A stretch of DNA of 31,499 nucleotides from positions 1 through 31,499 of the forward strand of contig JBGSKV010000103.1 of NCBI GenBank assembly GCA_041740975.1. Reading direction: 5' to 3'. Source of the stretch: JBGSKV01 sp041740975. Lineage in GTDB: Bacteria; Bdellovibrionota_B; Oligoflexia; Oligoflexales; JALZUQ01. Below, in pieces: positions 1 through 8,197 of the stretch. The stretch's first letter is position 1. Every line of letters begins with the position of its first letter. The notes under the pieces are model-generated. The model searched no databases, was not told the origin of the DNA, and saw nothing but the letters and a program-made list of their open reading frames with translations. Made by a program: the position numbers and the translations under genes.

Positions 1-20
1 AAACTTCGGGCTTTTTATTT
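1..20. terminator. Right half of a probable terminator hairpin cut by the window edge
   Basis: The window opens with CTTCGGGC followed by five Ts. Read on the minus strand this is AAAAAGCCCGAAG, the usual left arm of an intrinsic terminator. The matching arm would lie just before position 1. It sits about 30 bases past the stop of the minus-strand gene beginning at 937, so it could end that transcript, and one entering from the left. Only one arm is visible, so this is tentative. Confidence 0.4.
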
Positions 21-46
21 ATACAATTTAGTTATGTGTCCCTGAA

Positions 47-937
47 TTATAGATCTATACTCGAGGTTTGCACTGTACGGTAAGGTGCTAATGCCGTACC
101 GATGACTTCCTGCGCGTCAGGATTGACAAAATACATCGCCAAAGCCAGAACATATCGTTCGCCTTCGGTTGAATTCTTCAAAAAGCGTTTGAAGTATTCG
201 CGCATCATGTAGGGGCGTGGGTTACCAATGGCTTTTTTCACATGTTCACTGCGAATATCAGCGCCCATTTCCGCGAGGCCAAAGATGGCTTCCATGCGCG
301 TCCAGAACTTCGGCTCTTCAAGTGCTTTAGTCAAAAGACCTTCACTACCACCGAGCCTCAGCGTACGCAGTTCTTTTGCGGCGCGGTATCTTTGATACGT
401 GTATTGGTTTTCAAGCAAGCCCAAATACATTTCTTTTTCAGACTCAGTTATCTGGCGAGTCGGGGAGTAGTCGGGAAGTTTAAAGTCTGAGGTGACATTG
501 CCAAAGTCGCCTTCCGTCAATGTTTCCGGCTCGGCGATTTCGTCGATTTGAGGTTGGGGCACGGGCTTAGACTGAATTTTTGAACTGGCCACTTCTGAGT
601 CGAACAACGCAATTTCTTCGTTGGGTGTTCCTGTGACGTAAGCCATAATATCATCTTTGTAAAAGTAGCCCACGACCAAGCAAGCACCACACAACAAAGC
701 ACCGATAACGATCATAATCGGTATGATGTAGGTGCGGTTGGCGACTTTGTTTTCCAAAGCCGTTTCAAAGAAGTTAATATCGGATACGGTACCGAGGTTT
801 GTGCCCGGATGGTACCAAGGATCAGCGGCATCTGGTGCCATAGCTGCTTCGCCATGAACATCCATCGTGAGTTCTTCCGCTCCCGCGGCTTGTGCGACCG
901 TAGGCGGCAAATACGATTGATTGGTGTCGTCACCCAT
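47..937 (-). CDS. Single-pass membrane protein with C-terminal HEAT-like helical region
   Basis: I do not recognise this 296-residue protein as a named family. Residues 1-66 are acidic and polar, 71-93 form one clear hydrophobic segment (IIPIMIVIGALLCGACLVVG), 100-165 are Pro/Glu-rich linker, and about 166-285 are amphipathic helices of HEAT-repeat character (YRAAKELRTLR, WTRMEAIFGLAEMG). The likely layout is a cytoplasmic N-terminus with the helical part across the membrane, though topology is inferred. The ATG at 937 has a good AAGGAG six bases upstream. It diverges from fusA across 231 bases. Its role is unknown; HEAT-like regions usually bind proteins, so a scaffold or adaptor is possible. 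Confidence 0.75.
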   Translation of the reverse strand: MGDDTNQSYLPPTVAQAAGAEELTMDVHGEAAMAPDAADPWYHPGTNLGTVSDINFFETALENKVANRTYIIPIMIVIGALLCGACLVVGYFYKDDIMAYVTGTPNEEIALFDSEVASSKIQSKPVPQPQIDEIAEPETLTEGDFGNVTSDFKLPDYSPTRQITESEKEMYLGLLENQYTYQRYRAAKELRTLRLGGSEGLLTKALEEPKFWTRMEAIFGLAEMGADIRSEHVKKAIGNPRPYMMREYFKRFLKNSTEGERYVLALAMYFVNPDAQEVIGTALAPYRTVQTSSIDL

Positions 938-951
938 AACCCACTCCTTAC

Positions 952-973
952 AAACCCCAGCTATGCTGGGTTT
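952..973. other. Short hairpin in the leader of the minus-strand membrane protein gene
   Basis: CCCAGC and GCTGGG flank a TAT loop, extended by AAA/TTT with one bulged C. It lies 9 bases upstream of the AAGGAG ribosome-binding site of the gene starting at 937, so it would sit in that mRNA's 5' end. On the plus strand it is followed by a T-rich stretch and resembles a weak terminator, but no plus-strand gene precedes it in the window. Confidence 0.35.
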
Positions 974-1059
974 CTACTCTTTGATTTCTATAAGGCGTGT
1001 CGTCTTTTTTGGCCGGATATTTAGCTTTTATTTAGGCAGAACCCTATCTATAATTGGGC

Positions 1060-1088
1060 TTGCAATGATCTAGAGTTTCGTTGATACT
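1060..1088 (+). promoter_or_regulatory. Candidate sigma70-type promoter of fusA
   Basis: TTGCAA (1060-1065) and GATACT (1083-1088) are separated by 17 bases and lie about 80 bases upstream of the fusA ATG. Both boxes are reasonable matches to TTGACA and TATAAT. A second -10-like TATAAT occurs at 1049-1054 without a good -35. Prediction by eye only. Confidence 0.4.
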
Positions 1089-1168
1089 CTGCCCTTAAAT
1101 TGTCTAATCCCGTTAATCGACTGATTTTACATTTTATTTTTTAATTTCTTGAGAAAAGGTGAAGAACA

Positions 1169-3265
1169 ATGTCCAAAGGTTTGGAAAACGTCAGAAACAT
1201 CGGCATCTCGGCGCATATTGACTCCGGAAAAACGACGCTTACTGAACGTGTTCTCTTTTATACTGGCCGTATCCACAAAATCGAAGAAGTTCGTGGATCG
1301 GGCGACGGCGCAACGATGGACCATATGGAACTCGAAAAAGAACGTGGGATTACGATCACGTCTGCTGCGACGCAAGTTCAATGGAAAGATACGACCATCA
1401 ATATCATCGACACCCCAGGTCACGTTGACTTTACCGTGGAAGTAGAGCGGTCTCTCCGTGTGTTAGACGGCGCAGTTCTCGTGTTGTGTGGTTGTTCAGG
1501 TGTTCAGTCTCAGTCGATTACGGTCGACCGTCAGATGAAGCGCTATAAAGTTCCTTGCGTGGCGTTCATCAACAAAATGGACCGTGCGGGTGCAAACGCT
1601 TTCCGCGTTATGAAACAACTTCGTGAAAAACTAAACCACAATGCGGTTGCCGTTCAAATTCCAATTGGTTCTGAAAATGACCACAATGGTGTGATCGATC
1701 TTGTGAAAATGAAAGCATATTATTTCGACGGCGAAAAAGGCGTGGACGTTCGTGAAGACAGTATTCCGGGCGATTTGCAGGCTCAAGCCACAGAATATCG
1801 CGGTATTATGCTCGATGCGATTTCAATGTTTAATGACGAAATCATGGAGCTCCTGCTTGAAGACAAAGAAGTTCCGGAAGATATGATCCACGCGACGATT
1901 CGTAAGTCTACACTCGCGCGCGAAATCACGCCGGTGTTCTGCGGCTCGGCTTTCAAGAACAAAGGGGTTCAACTTCTCTTAGACGGAGTTGAGCGTTATT
2001 TGCCGTCGCCACTCGATCGTAGCTACGTGGCGATTGATAACAAAACTAACGAAATGGTGCCGATTTATCCCGATAAAGATAAGCCGCTTGTTTTAATGGC
2101 GTTCAAGATCACGGACGAAAACTTCGGTCAGTTGACTTACTCTAGGATTTACCAAGGTACGCTCAAAAAAGGCGATAGCCCTTACAATCCACGTATGAAA
2201 AAGAATTTACGCGTGGGTCGTATCGTGCGGATGCACTCGGACCGTAAAGAAGATATTAACGAAGCCACTGCCGGTGACATTGTGGCGATGGTCGGTGTGG
2301 ATTGCGCTTCAGGGGATACGTTCTGTGCAGACGGCATGGAGGTCACACTGGAAAGCATGTACGTTGCAGAGCCGGTCATTGAACTAGCTATCAAGCCAGA
2401 AAAACAAGATGATTTGCCGAAACTTTCCAAAGCGCTAAACCGCTTTCAAAAAGAAGATCCGACGTTCCGCGTTTCTGTGGATCCTGAAAGCAATGAAACC
2501 AAGATCGCTGGTATGGGTGAGTTGCATCTTGAGATTTACGTTGAGCGTATCAAGCGCGAATACAAAGCCGGTGTCATCGTCGGTCAGCCGAAAGTGAACT
2601 ACCGCGAAGCCCCAGGCAAGGCGACCTCTTTCGACTACAAGCACAAAAAGCAAACGGGTGGTTCCGGACAATACGCCCACATTGTTGGTCGTTTGACTCC
2701 ACTTCCTGAAGACAGTCCGGAAAGATTTATTTTCGAGAACAACACGGTTGGTGGATCAGTTCCTAAGGAATACATCCCGGGCGTGGAAAAAGGTCTTAAA
2801 GAAGCCATCGAAAAAGGACCACTAGCTGGTTGCAAAGTGATTGGCACACGCATTGACTTAGACGACGGTGGATTCCATGCGGTCGACTCTTCGGAAATGG
2901 CCTTCAAAATTGCGGCTCGTGCGGCTTTCAAAGAAGCGTTCTTGGCATCCGATCCACAACTTCTAGAGCCGATTATGGCCGTTGAAGTCGAGAGCCCAAT
3001 CGAATTCCAAGGTACCGTGCAAGGGGACTTGTCGTCTCGCCGTGGTATTTTGCACGGAACGGACATGGTTGATGACTATGTGATTATCCGGGCGGAAGTG
3101 CCACTTTGTGAAATGTTCGGTTACTCGACGGATCTTCGTTCGAAGACGCAAGGGAAAGCGACGTTTACGATGGAATTTGCACGTTACCGCGCTGTTCCTT
3201 CGAATATTCAGAAGCAAATTAGCCAGAAACACGCTGAAGAAATGGCTAAGGGCAACAAAGGCTAA
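1169..3265 (+). CDS. fusA: Translation elongation factor G (EF-G), mitochondrial/spd-type
   Basis: This 698-residue GTPase moves tRNA and mRNA through the ribosome after peptide bond formation. G1 is AHIDSGKTT (15-23), G3 DTPGH (81-85) and G4 NKMD (135-138), followed by domains II-V to a normal full length. The G1 loop has Ser where classical bacterial EF-G has Ala. The segments SGDGATMDHMELEKERGIT and VDRQMKRYKVP resemble mitochondrial EF-G1 rather than E. coli EF-G, which reads MDWMEQEQERGIT. This points to the spdEFG1 subfamily known from spirochaetes, planctomycetes and deltaproteobacteria-like groups. A partner spdEFG2 for ribosome recycling is expected elsewhere. The start has AAAGGTG eight bases upstream. 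It is not in a str operon here: no rpsL, rpsG or tuf neighbour is present. Confidence 0.97.
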   Translation: MSKGLENVRNIGISAHIDSGKTTLTERVLFYTGRIHKIEEVRGSGDGATMDHMELEKERGITITSAATQVQWKDTTINIIDTPGHVDFTVEVERSLRVLDGAVLVLCGCSGVQSQSITVDRQMKRYKVPCVAFINKMDRAGANAFRVMKQLREKLNHNAVAVQIPIGSENDHNGVIDLVKMKAYYFDGEKGVDVREDSIPGDLQAQATEYRGIMLDAISMFNDEIMELLLEDKEVPEDMIHATIRKSTLAREITPVFCGSAFKNKGVQLLLDGVERYLPSPLDRSYVAIDNKTNEMVPIYPDKDKPLVLMAFKITDENFGQLTYSRIYQGTLKKGDSPYNPRMKKNLRVGRIVRMHSDRKEDINEATAGDIVAMVGVDCASGDTFCADGMEVTLESMYVAEPVIELAIKPEKQDDLPKLSKALNRFQKEDPTFRVSVDPESNETKIAGMGELHLEIYVERIKREYKAGVIVGQPKVNYREAPGKATSFDYKHKKQTGGSGQYAHIVGRLTPLPEDSPERFIFENNTVGGSVPKEYIPGVEKGLKEAIEKGPLAGCKVIGTRIDLDDGGFHAVDSSEMAFKIAARAAFKEAFLASDPQLLEPIMAVEVESPIEFQGTVQGDLSSRRGILHGTDMVDDYVIIRAEVPLCEMFGYSTDLRSKTQGKATFTMEFARYRAVPSNIQKQISQKHAEEMAKGNKG

Positions 3266-3297
3266 ACTTTTTCACACATCAGGGGGCTTCGTTAGAG

Positions 3298-3726
3298 ATG
3301 ACATCTTTGCCCCCTGAACCTTTTACCTCTGACCAACCCGAAATCCGCTGGAAACCCAACGCCTCCATCCTTCTTGTCGATGATGTCCCCGAAAATCGTT
3401 ATATTGTCCGAGCTTTTCTCAGCAAAACTCCCATAGAAATTATCGAAGCATGCAATGGCGAAGAAGCATTGCTAGAAATTGACAAAAAAAATTTCGATTT
3501 GATTTTGTTAGATATGCAAATGCCGATATTGGACGGTTTTGAAACTGCTCGGGAAATTCGTAAACGTGAAAAAACATCAGGAAAAACCCTGCCAATCATC
3601 GCTTTCTCAGCTTCTGGTATGAGCCAAGAAATGAAAAAAAGCTTAGAAGCGGGATGTACTTCGCATTTGATTAAACCATTCAAGAAAGCTGATCTCATCA
3701 GCGCCATCGCAAAACATTTGACTTGA
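3298..3726 (+). CDS. Stand-alone response regulator receiver (CheY-like)
   Basis: At 142 residues this is a single receiver domain with no output domain. The acidic pair D28-D29 (LLVDD), phosphoacceptor D72 (LLLDMQMP), Ser at 104 (IIAFSAS) and K126 (IKPF) are all in place, so it should be phosphorylatable. The QMPxxDGFE sequence resembles receivers detached from hybrid histidine kinases. A 20-residue Pro-rich N-terminal extension precedes the domain. It starts 32 bases after the fusA stop, with AGGGGG about 11 bases upstream, so co-transcription with fusA is likely. No cognate kinase lies in the window. It may work in chemotaxis or gliding control or in a phosphorelay; the partner is unknown. 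Confidence 0.9.
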   Translation: MTSLPPEPFTSDQPEIRWKPNASILLVDDVPENRYIVRAFLSKTPIEIIEACNGEEALLEIDKKNFDLILLDMQMPILDGFETAREIRKREKTSGKTLPIIAFSASGMSQEMKKSLEAGCTSHLIKPFKKADLISAIAKHLT

Positions 3727-3751
3727 CCCGATATAGCCTAATAAATACAGT
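3723..3751 (+). promoter_or_regulatory. Candidate promoter of the prepilin-like gene
   Basis: TTGACC (3723-3728), a 17-base spacer and TACAGT (3746-3751) give five of six and four of six matches to the sigma70 consensus. The -35 overlaps the end of the response-regulator gene. Initiation near 3758 would give a leader of about 96 bases before the prepilin ATG. Confidence 0.45.
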
Positions 3752-3826
3752 CAGATACCAACCCTCACGGTGACGACGAAATCAAGTTAAATCAGTGAAT
3801 TCAAGTTTGTAGACCCCAACGGCGAT

Positions 3827-3853
3827 AAGTCTCGTAGAAAGTCGAGATTTTTT
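3827..3853 (+). promoter_or_regulatory. Hairpin and T-run directly abutting the prepilin start codon
   Basis: AAGTCTCG (3827-3834) pairs with CGAGATTT (3843-3850), with one G-T pair and an 8-base loop, and the last six bases before the ATG at 3854 are all T. This has the shape of an intrinsic terminator placed so its U-tract touches the start codon. No Shine-Dalgarno sequence is visible. It could attenuate transcription or block translation. I looked for a GEMM c-di-GMP riboswitch core and did not find one. Confidence 0.45.
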
Positions 3854-4474
3854 ATGCCATCGAAAAAGCAAAATGGATTTTCCCTAATCGAGCTCATGGT
3901 CGTCATCGCGATTATAGGTTTGCTTGTCTCTTTGGTTTTGCCTAGCTATGCCGCCCTCAAAATTCGCTCGGCCCGAGCCGAAATGCTGCAAAATGTAAAT
4001 TTTATTAATACCGCGCTTCAAAGTTTTCATGCTGAAAATGATCGATATGGCAAGGCCGGGACGGAGAATCATATTTTAGATTTGGCCGGTTGCACTGTGA
4101 GCAATGGGGGAGCCGAACAGTGCTATCCCGAAACCGAGGGTGGCAAGTTAATCGGTTTTAAGTATGCAGCCGATTCGGTGCAAAAGCTCAATTATTTTTA
4201 CACTTACACGTTTACACCGACTACTTTTAAAATCTTGGCTTATGCAAATCGCTCACCATCTAATATGATTGTCGGTCCAAGTGGTCCTGTTTCGATTTCA
4301 TTTTCTGGTCGAGGAAGACCGCCGATTAGTCTGCACTGGTGCAAGAAAGTTTCGGTTCCGCCGCTGGGAAACTTTGAATATTACAATGATTCGTGGGAAC
4401 GGAATGAAAACGGTGAGCTGAAACCTATCAATAACAGTACTGATGCCCTGCAACAGGGATGTCTGAAGAGCTAA
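3854..4474 (+). CDS. Type IV prepilin-like protein
   Basis: This 206-residue protein begins with a class III signal: basic MPSKKQNG, then F9SLIELMVVIAIIGLLV. The predicted prepilin peptidase site is G8/F9 with the required Glu at +5 (E13). A hydrophobic helix follows to about residue 30 and continues as amphipathic helix (KIRSARAEMLQNVNFINTALQSFHAENDRYG), typical of pilins and type II secretion pseudopilins. The C-terminal globular part carries four cysteines and ends CLKS. It could be a minor pilin or pseudopilin; PilA-type major pilins are usually shorter. The ATG follows a T-run with no Shine-Dalgarno. It stands alone in its direction and converges with the FAD-dependent gene at 38 bases. 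Confidence 0.88.
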   Translation: MPSKKQNGFSLIELMVVIAIIGLLVSLVLPSYAALKIRSARAEMLQNVNFINTALQSFHAENDRYGKAGTENHILDLAGCTVSNGGAEQCYPETEGGKLIGFKYAADSVQKLNYFYTYTFTPTTFKILAYANRSPSNMIVGPSGPVSISFSGRGRPPISLHWCKKVSVPPLGNFEYYNDSWERNENGELKPINNSTDALQQGCLKS

Positions 4475-4512
4475 GCGACAAACTTCTTGCAATGTTTTAC
4501 ATGATTGGTGAC

Positions 4513-6096
4513 TCAAAGGGACTGCAAAAGACCTTGCGCCACGCGCAGCCCATCGAGGGAAGCACTGACAATTCCACCGGCGTAGCCAGCACCTTCACCG
4601 GCCGGAAAAAGCCCCGGATGACTGATGGATTCAAAGTTTTTATTGCGCGTCATGATAATGGGAGCTGAGGTTTTACTTTCGACTCCGGCAACAATGGCGT
4701 TGTCACTGACAAAGCCTCGCATACGGTTGTTATAGTCTTGAAGAGCGAACTGTAAACTCTCCACCACGAACGGCGGAAGGAGCTTATCGATCCGCACGCT
4801 TTGCACGCCAGGTTTATAGGTCGATTTCATTTCGGACTTGGTTTCTTTGCCCTTCAAAAAATCACCGAGTTTTTGTGCGGGCGAGAAGTAGTTCGAACCA
4901 GCTTGTTCAAATGCTTGCCTTTCAAGGTTTTGTTGAAAGCGAACGCCATCCAAAACATAATCTTTGTAAAAATCTTCACGCCGAATATTCACCACCACAG
5001 CGGCATTGGCAAATCCACTCTGACGAGCGTGGTAACTCATGCCGTTAATCGATAGATGGCCGGCCTGCGCCCCGGTCGGCAGGAGATGGCCGCCTGGGCA
5101 CATACAGAACGTCCAGATGCCGCGATCCTTCACCTGAGAAGCTAGTTTGTATTCGGCAGCTCCCAACAGCTGGCAGTTGCCGTATTGGATTTGGTTGATT
5201 TCGTCTTGCGGATGTTCAATGCGAACACCAAGAGCAAATGGTTTCGGCTCCATATGAACGCCTCGGTTCAAAAGCATTTCGTAAGTTTCTCTAGCGGAAT
5301 GACCCACCGCCAAAATCAGGTGATTGGTCTCTAGGGTGTCGCCACTCGAAAGCTTTACGGAATACCGCGTCGTAGACGGCTCATACTCAAATCCCGTCAT
5401 CGATGTTTTGAAGATGAACTTGGTGCCGAGATTCTCGAGATGGGCCCGCATTTTCTTGGCTACGATGAGTAGGTAGTCTGTACCGATATGCGGATGCGCT
5501 TCGTAAAGAATGTCGTCCGGGGCGCCGAATTTGACCCATTGTTGGAAGATATATTTGATGAGGGGGTGATTGCGTCCACAAGTAAGCTTGCCGTCCGAAA
5601 AAGTTCCGGCCCCACCTTCCCCATAACAGTAATTACTTTCGGGATCGAAGGTCCCATCGCGGCGAAGTTCGTTTACTGTTCTGAGGCGCTGTTCCACGGG
5701 TTCACCACGCTCGATAATGATCGGCGGCTGGCCGGCTTCCGCTAAAAGCAGCGCGGCAAAAATCCCGGCCGGACCACTACCAATAATGATGGGTGGTTTG
5801 TCGAGGCGACTGCGTCGAGCGATGCCTTCGAGAGGTTCGCTGACGGCAGGATTGTCTTTTAGTTCACAATCCGCATAGTTTTTGGCGAGGATTTCGTCGT
5901 TTTCCGATTCGACGTAGGCTTGATAGTGATAAACAATGCGGGATTTCTTGCGGGCATCCAGTGAACGCTTAGCGATGCGCACGCTTTGAATATCTTCTCT
6001 GGGTATTTCTAATTTTTTGGCGACAGCCAGAAGGAGTGCGCCAGGAGCGCTGTCTTCCTCAACCGGAATCATAATGTTTTTGACAAACAAAGGCAC
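4513..6096 (-). CDS. FAD-dependent dehydrogenase (COG2509-type)
   Basis: A flavoprotein of 527 residues. The N-terminal 90 residues form a small domain (IPREDIQSVRIAKRSLDAR) characteristic of this uncharacterised dehydrogenase family. A Rossmann FAD-binding motif GSGPAG follows at 106-111 with acidic E129 at the end of the second strand (IIIER). The conserved GEGGAGTFSDGKL lies at 159-171, CMCPGGHLLPTG mid-protein, and a second flavin-contact block near the end (PAGEGAGYAGGI). Substrate and physiological acceptor are unknown. The start is GTG at 6096 with GAGGT six bases upstream. No FAD- or thiol-pathway partner lies beside it, and the 126-base gap from the protease gene suggests its own promoter. 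Confidence 0.9.
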   Translation of the reverse strand: MPLFVKNIMIPVEEDSAPGALLLAVAKKLEIPREDIQSVRIAKRSLDARKKSRIVYHYQAYVESENDEILAKNYADCELKDNPAVSEPLEGIARRSRLDKPPIIIGSGPAGIFAALLLAEAGQPPIIIERGEPVEQRLRTVNELRRDGTFDPESNYCYGEGGAGTFSDGKLTCGRNHPLIKYIFQQWVKFGAPDDILYEAHPHIGTDYLLIVAKKMRAHLENLGTKFIFKTSMTGFEYEPSTTRYSVKLSSGDTLETNHLILAVGHSARETYEMLLNRGVHMEPKPFALGVRIEHPQDEINQIQYGNCQLLGAAEYKLASQVKDRGIWTFCMCPGGHLLPTGAQAGHLSINGMSYHARQSGFANAAVVVNIRREDFYKDYVLDGVRFQQNLERQAFEQAGSNYFSPAQKLGDFLKGKETKSEMKSTYKPGVQSVRIDKLLPPFVVESLQFALQDYNNRMRGFVSDNAIVAGVESKTSAPIIMTRNKNFESISHPGLFPAGEGAGYAGGIVSASLDGLRVAQGLLQSL

Positions 6097-6222
6097 GAGC
6101 GGACCTCAAAAAAGCGACCCTTTATGGGGAGGACTCTTTAACAAGGTTTGAGCTTATTTGCAAAAGAATTGATCAGGGACGGGGATGTAAACTCCTGAAA
6201 TAACTGCATGTCGAAGTTTGAG

Positions 6223-7506
6223 TTAGCGATTGAGGAGGATGAGGGCCGTTTTGCGATTGAGCTCACCATAGCTAGACCAAAGTGCCGCAAGATACCCAGC
6301 GCGAATGGCCGCAGCCGTTGATGTACTTGTGATGGCTTGCCCATCGGAAAGTTGAACGCGAGAAATGCTGGTGATTTCGGGTTTTCCTCCGAAACTAAAC
6401 GATCCTCTTGAGCTCGAAACGGAGTCGCTTGCGCCTACCGTGAGAACGCCAGCATTGTCGGCCGGTGTGAGAATGGTATTCGAGGCGACTTGGTCAATGA
6501 TGCGGGTGCTCTCAGGGCCATAAACGCCAATGCGCATTTCGCTGGATGGATCAAAGTTAAAAGAATTGTTTTTCACGCGAAGATGATAAGTGCCTTTTCT
6601 TAGGGGGACATTGATCATTTCCCAAGAATGAGGCGCGAAATGATCGGTTTTATTATCACCGTTTTGAACAAAATTGCTGATGGCGATCCGTTTGCCTTCT
6701 GTATCTTCCAAAACGAGGTCCAAATCTTTATTGGTGACAGAGTCATAGGAGTCGTTGAAATCATTCCAAGCCAAGGTGATGCGAGTTTGAGCCATTTCTT
6801 CGGCAATTTCAAAACGTAAGAATTGATCTTGGTGCGGCAGCGTTACCGATCCCGATGCATCCGAACTGATAGGGCCTCGATAAAGCCCTCGTGCAAAGTT
6901 ACCTGCGGCGTTGACCCATAAAATACCGGCATTCACAGCTTTGTTGACGGTGGTGTTGATATAACCGCGTCCGTCTAGATTGCCGCCATACTCCCAGACC
7001 TGCGAATAAAGAACAATATCGATACCCATGGCAATTGCTTGATCGACGGCGTACTGCAAGTTTTCGTACCCCGTCGTGACGAACAAATATAATTCGGGGT
7101 GCGGAAGATTTTTGTTATAGGCATTTTGACCAGAGGCCATCGCATAAGCCAACCGCGCCATAATCAGGCCGTGGTTGCGTGCAGCAGGTTTCACGCCTTC
7201 ACGCACGATGAGTTTCGTTTCGGGGGGGAGTGTGCGACCAAGCTCTTGTTCCCAGCCTAAGAATCCATTGTCGAAAACCGCTATTTTTACGCCCTGACCG
7301 CGGTCATTGCTATCATGGAGGTTTGAGGCCCCTGTGGCCTGCCAGAGTTCGGGAAGATTTTTGATATCGACGCTGGTTTCGTTTGGCGTGGGATCCGTCG
7401 GCAACAAACTGATCACTTCATCTGCTGGCGCTTTTGGTGCCGAGCGGCACGAAAAGCTTAGAGCGAGAAGTAGAAGGGTTGTTTGTATTCGACGCATGTT
7501 CATCAT
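6223..7506 (-). CDS. Exported subtilisin-like serine protease (S8) with internal beta-domain insertion
   Basis: This 427-residue protein begins with a signal peptide ending LSFSC, a weak lipobox, so it may be lipid-anchored at C20. Catalytic residues are visible in S8 order: D79 (IAVFDNG), H112 (NHGLIMARLA), oxyanion N203 (VNAAGN) and S396 in STSTAAA, where most subtilases have GTSMAAP. The Gly before the Ser block is therefore Ser. Between N203 and S396 lies a beta-rich stretch, about 225-330 (TRITLAWNDF, LDLVLEDTEGKR, GTYHLRVKNNS), that resembles pre-peptidase C-terminal (PPC) domains but sits inside the catalytic domain. It is last in a run with the prepilin and DUF4412-like genes. The spacing from AAGGA to the ATG is long (14 bases). 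Confidence 0.82.
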   Translation of the reverse strand: MMNMRRIQTTLLLLALSFSCRSAPKAPADEVISLLPTDPTPNETSVDIKNLPELWQATGASNLHDSNDRGQGVKIAVFDNGFLGWEQELGRTLPPETKLIVREGVKPAARNHGLIMARLAYAMASGQNAYNKNLPHPELYLFVTTGYENLQYAVDQAIAMGIDIVLYSQVWEYGGNLDGRGYINTTVNKAVNAGILWVNAAGNFARGLYRGPISSDASGSVTLPHQDQFLRFEIAEEMAQTRITLAWNDFNDSYDSVTNKDLDLVLEDTEGKRIAISNFVQNGDNKTDHFAPHSWEMINVPLRKGTYHLRVKNNSFNFDPSSEMRIGVYGPESTRIIDQVASNTILTPADNAGVLTVGASDSVSSSRGSFSFGGKPEITSISRVQLSDGQAITSTSTAAAIRAGYLAALWSSYGELNRKTALILLNR

Positions 7507-7531
7507 TGTACCGCAAATAATCCTTAAAAAG

Positions 7532-8194
7532 TTACTGCTTGACTAAGACTCCGCCATCGCACGATCCCGAGGGCGTTCGCCACGAACCGGAGTAGAACTG
7601 AATGTAGTTGTAGTAAATATTGTGTGTGGATAGAGAAATACACAGGACAGCTTCGCCATTGCAGCCGTCTCCCATGGCGCACCAGCTAATGTTGCTACCG
7701 GCCTTGCTTGGACAAATATCTGCGCCATCCAACAATGAAGACATAATATTGGTCCAGTTCAATGGTTTTTTTGTCAGGGGATCAGGATAAAAATCATCAT
7801 CACTAGTCGCATTAGTAAGGGTTTTATCGGGTTTAATCCAAGCGACTTTTGCAATGTATCCATCTCCATCGCTATTGCACTGAGCGCGTATGGTCCACTC
7901 TCCCATGCGCCGACCGGCCGTCGGCGACACAATGGTTGTATCGTTGGCGTCTTTCAGACCGACCACTTGACCTGGCGAGCAGCTCGCGCTTAGAAAAGAC
8001 TTTCCGCAAGAAACATGGGTCGTCAAGAACTGTTCTGCGGCTTGCTTGGCTTGGATCAGGCCGACGCGTTTTCCAGCTTTCATGGAGTCGCCTAACCGAT
8101 CCTGAACGATGTACAGCACTGAAGCCGTAATAGCTAAGCCGATCATGATTTCGAGTAGAGAAAAACCTAACATTTTGTTTTGATTTTTTTGCAT
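7532..8194 (-). CDS. Type IV minor prepilin-like protein
   Basis: This 220-residue protein starts with a class III signal: MQKNQNKMLG10 then F11SLLEIMIGLAITASVLYIV. The predicted cleavage is after G10 and Glu sits at +5 (E15). The globular C-terminal region is Cys-rich (CGK, ASCSPG, AQCNS, DICPS, WCAMGDGCNG, VLCISL, GSCDGG), suggesting several disulfides in a mature surface or periplasmic subunit. Its length and short hydrophobic helix fit PilV/PilW-like minor pilins or GspI/J-like pseudopilins rather than a major pilin. Its ATG follows the preceding gene's stop by 3 bases and the protease begins 25 bases after its own stop, so the three genes are probably one transcript. Confidence 0.85.
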   Translation of the reverse strand: MQKNQNKMLGFSLLEIMIGLAITASVLYIVQDRLGDSMKAGKRVGLIQAKQAAEQFLTTHVSCGKSFLSASCSPGQVVGLKDANDTTIVSPTAGRRMGEWTIRAQCNSDGDGYIAKVAWIKPDKTLTNATSDDDFYPDPLTKKPLNWTNIMSSLLDGADICPSKAGSNISWCAMGDGCNGEAVLCISLSTHNIYYNYIQFYSGSWRTPSGSCDGGVLVKQ

Positions 8195-8197
8195 GGG

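Noticed and set aside
3752..3853. GEMM-I c-di-GMP riboswitch in the prepilin leader
   Set aside because: The conserved GEMM core blocks are not present; only the final hairpin and T-run are convincing.
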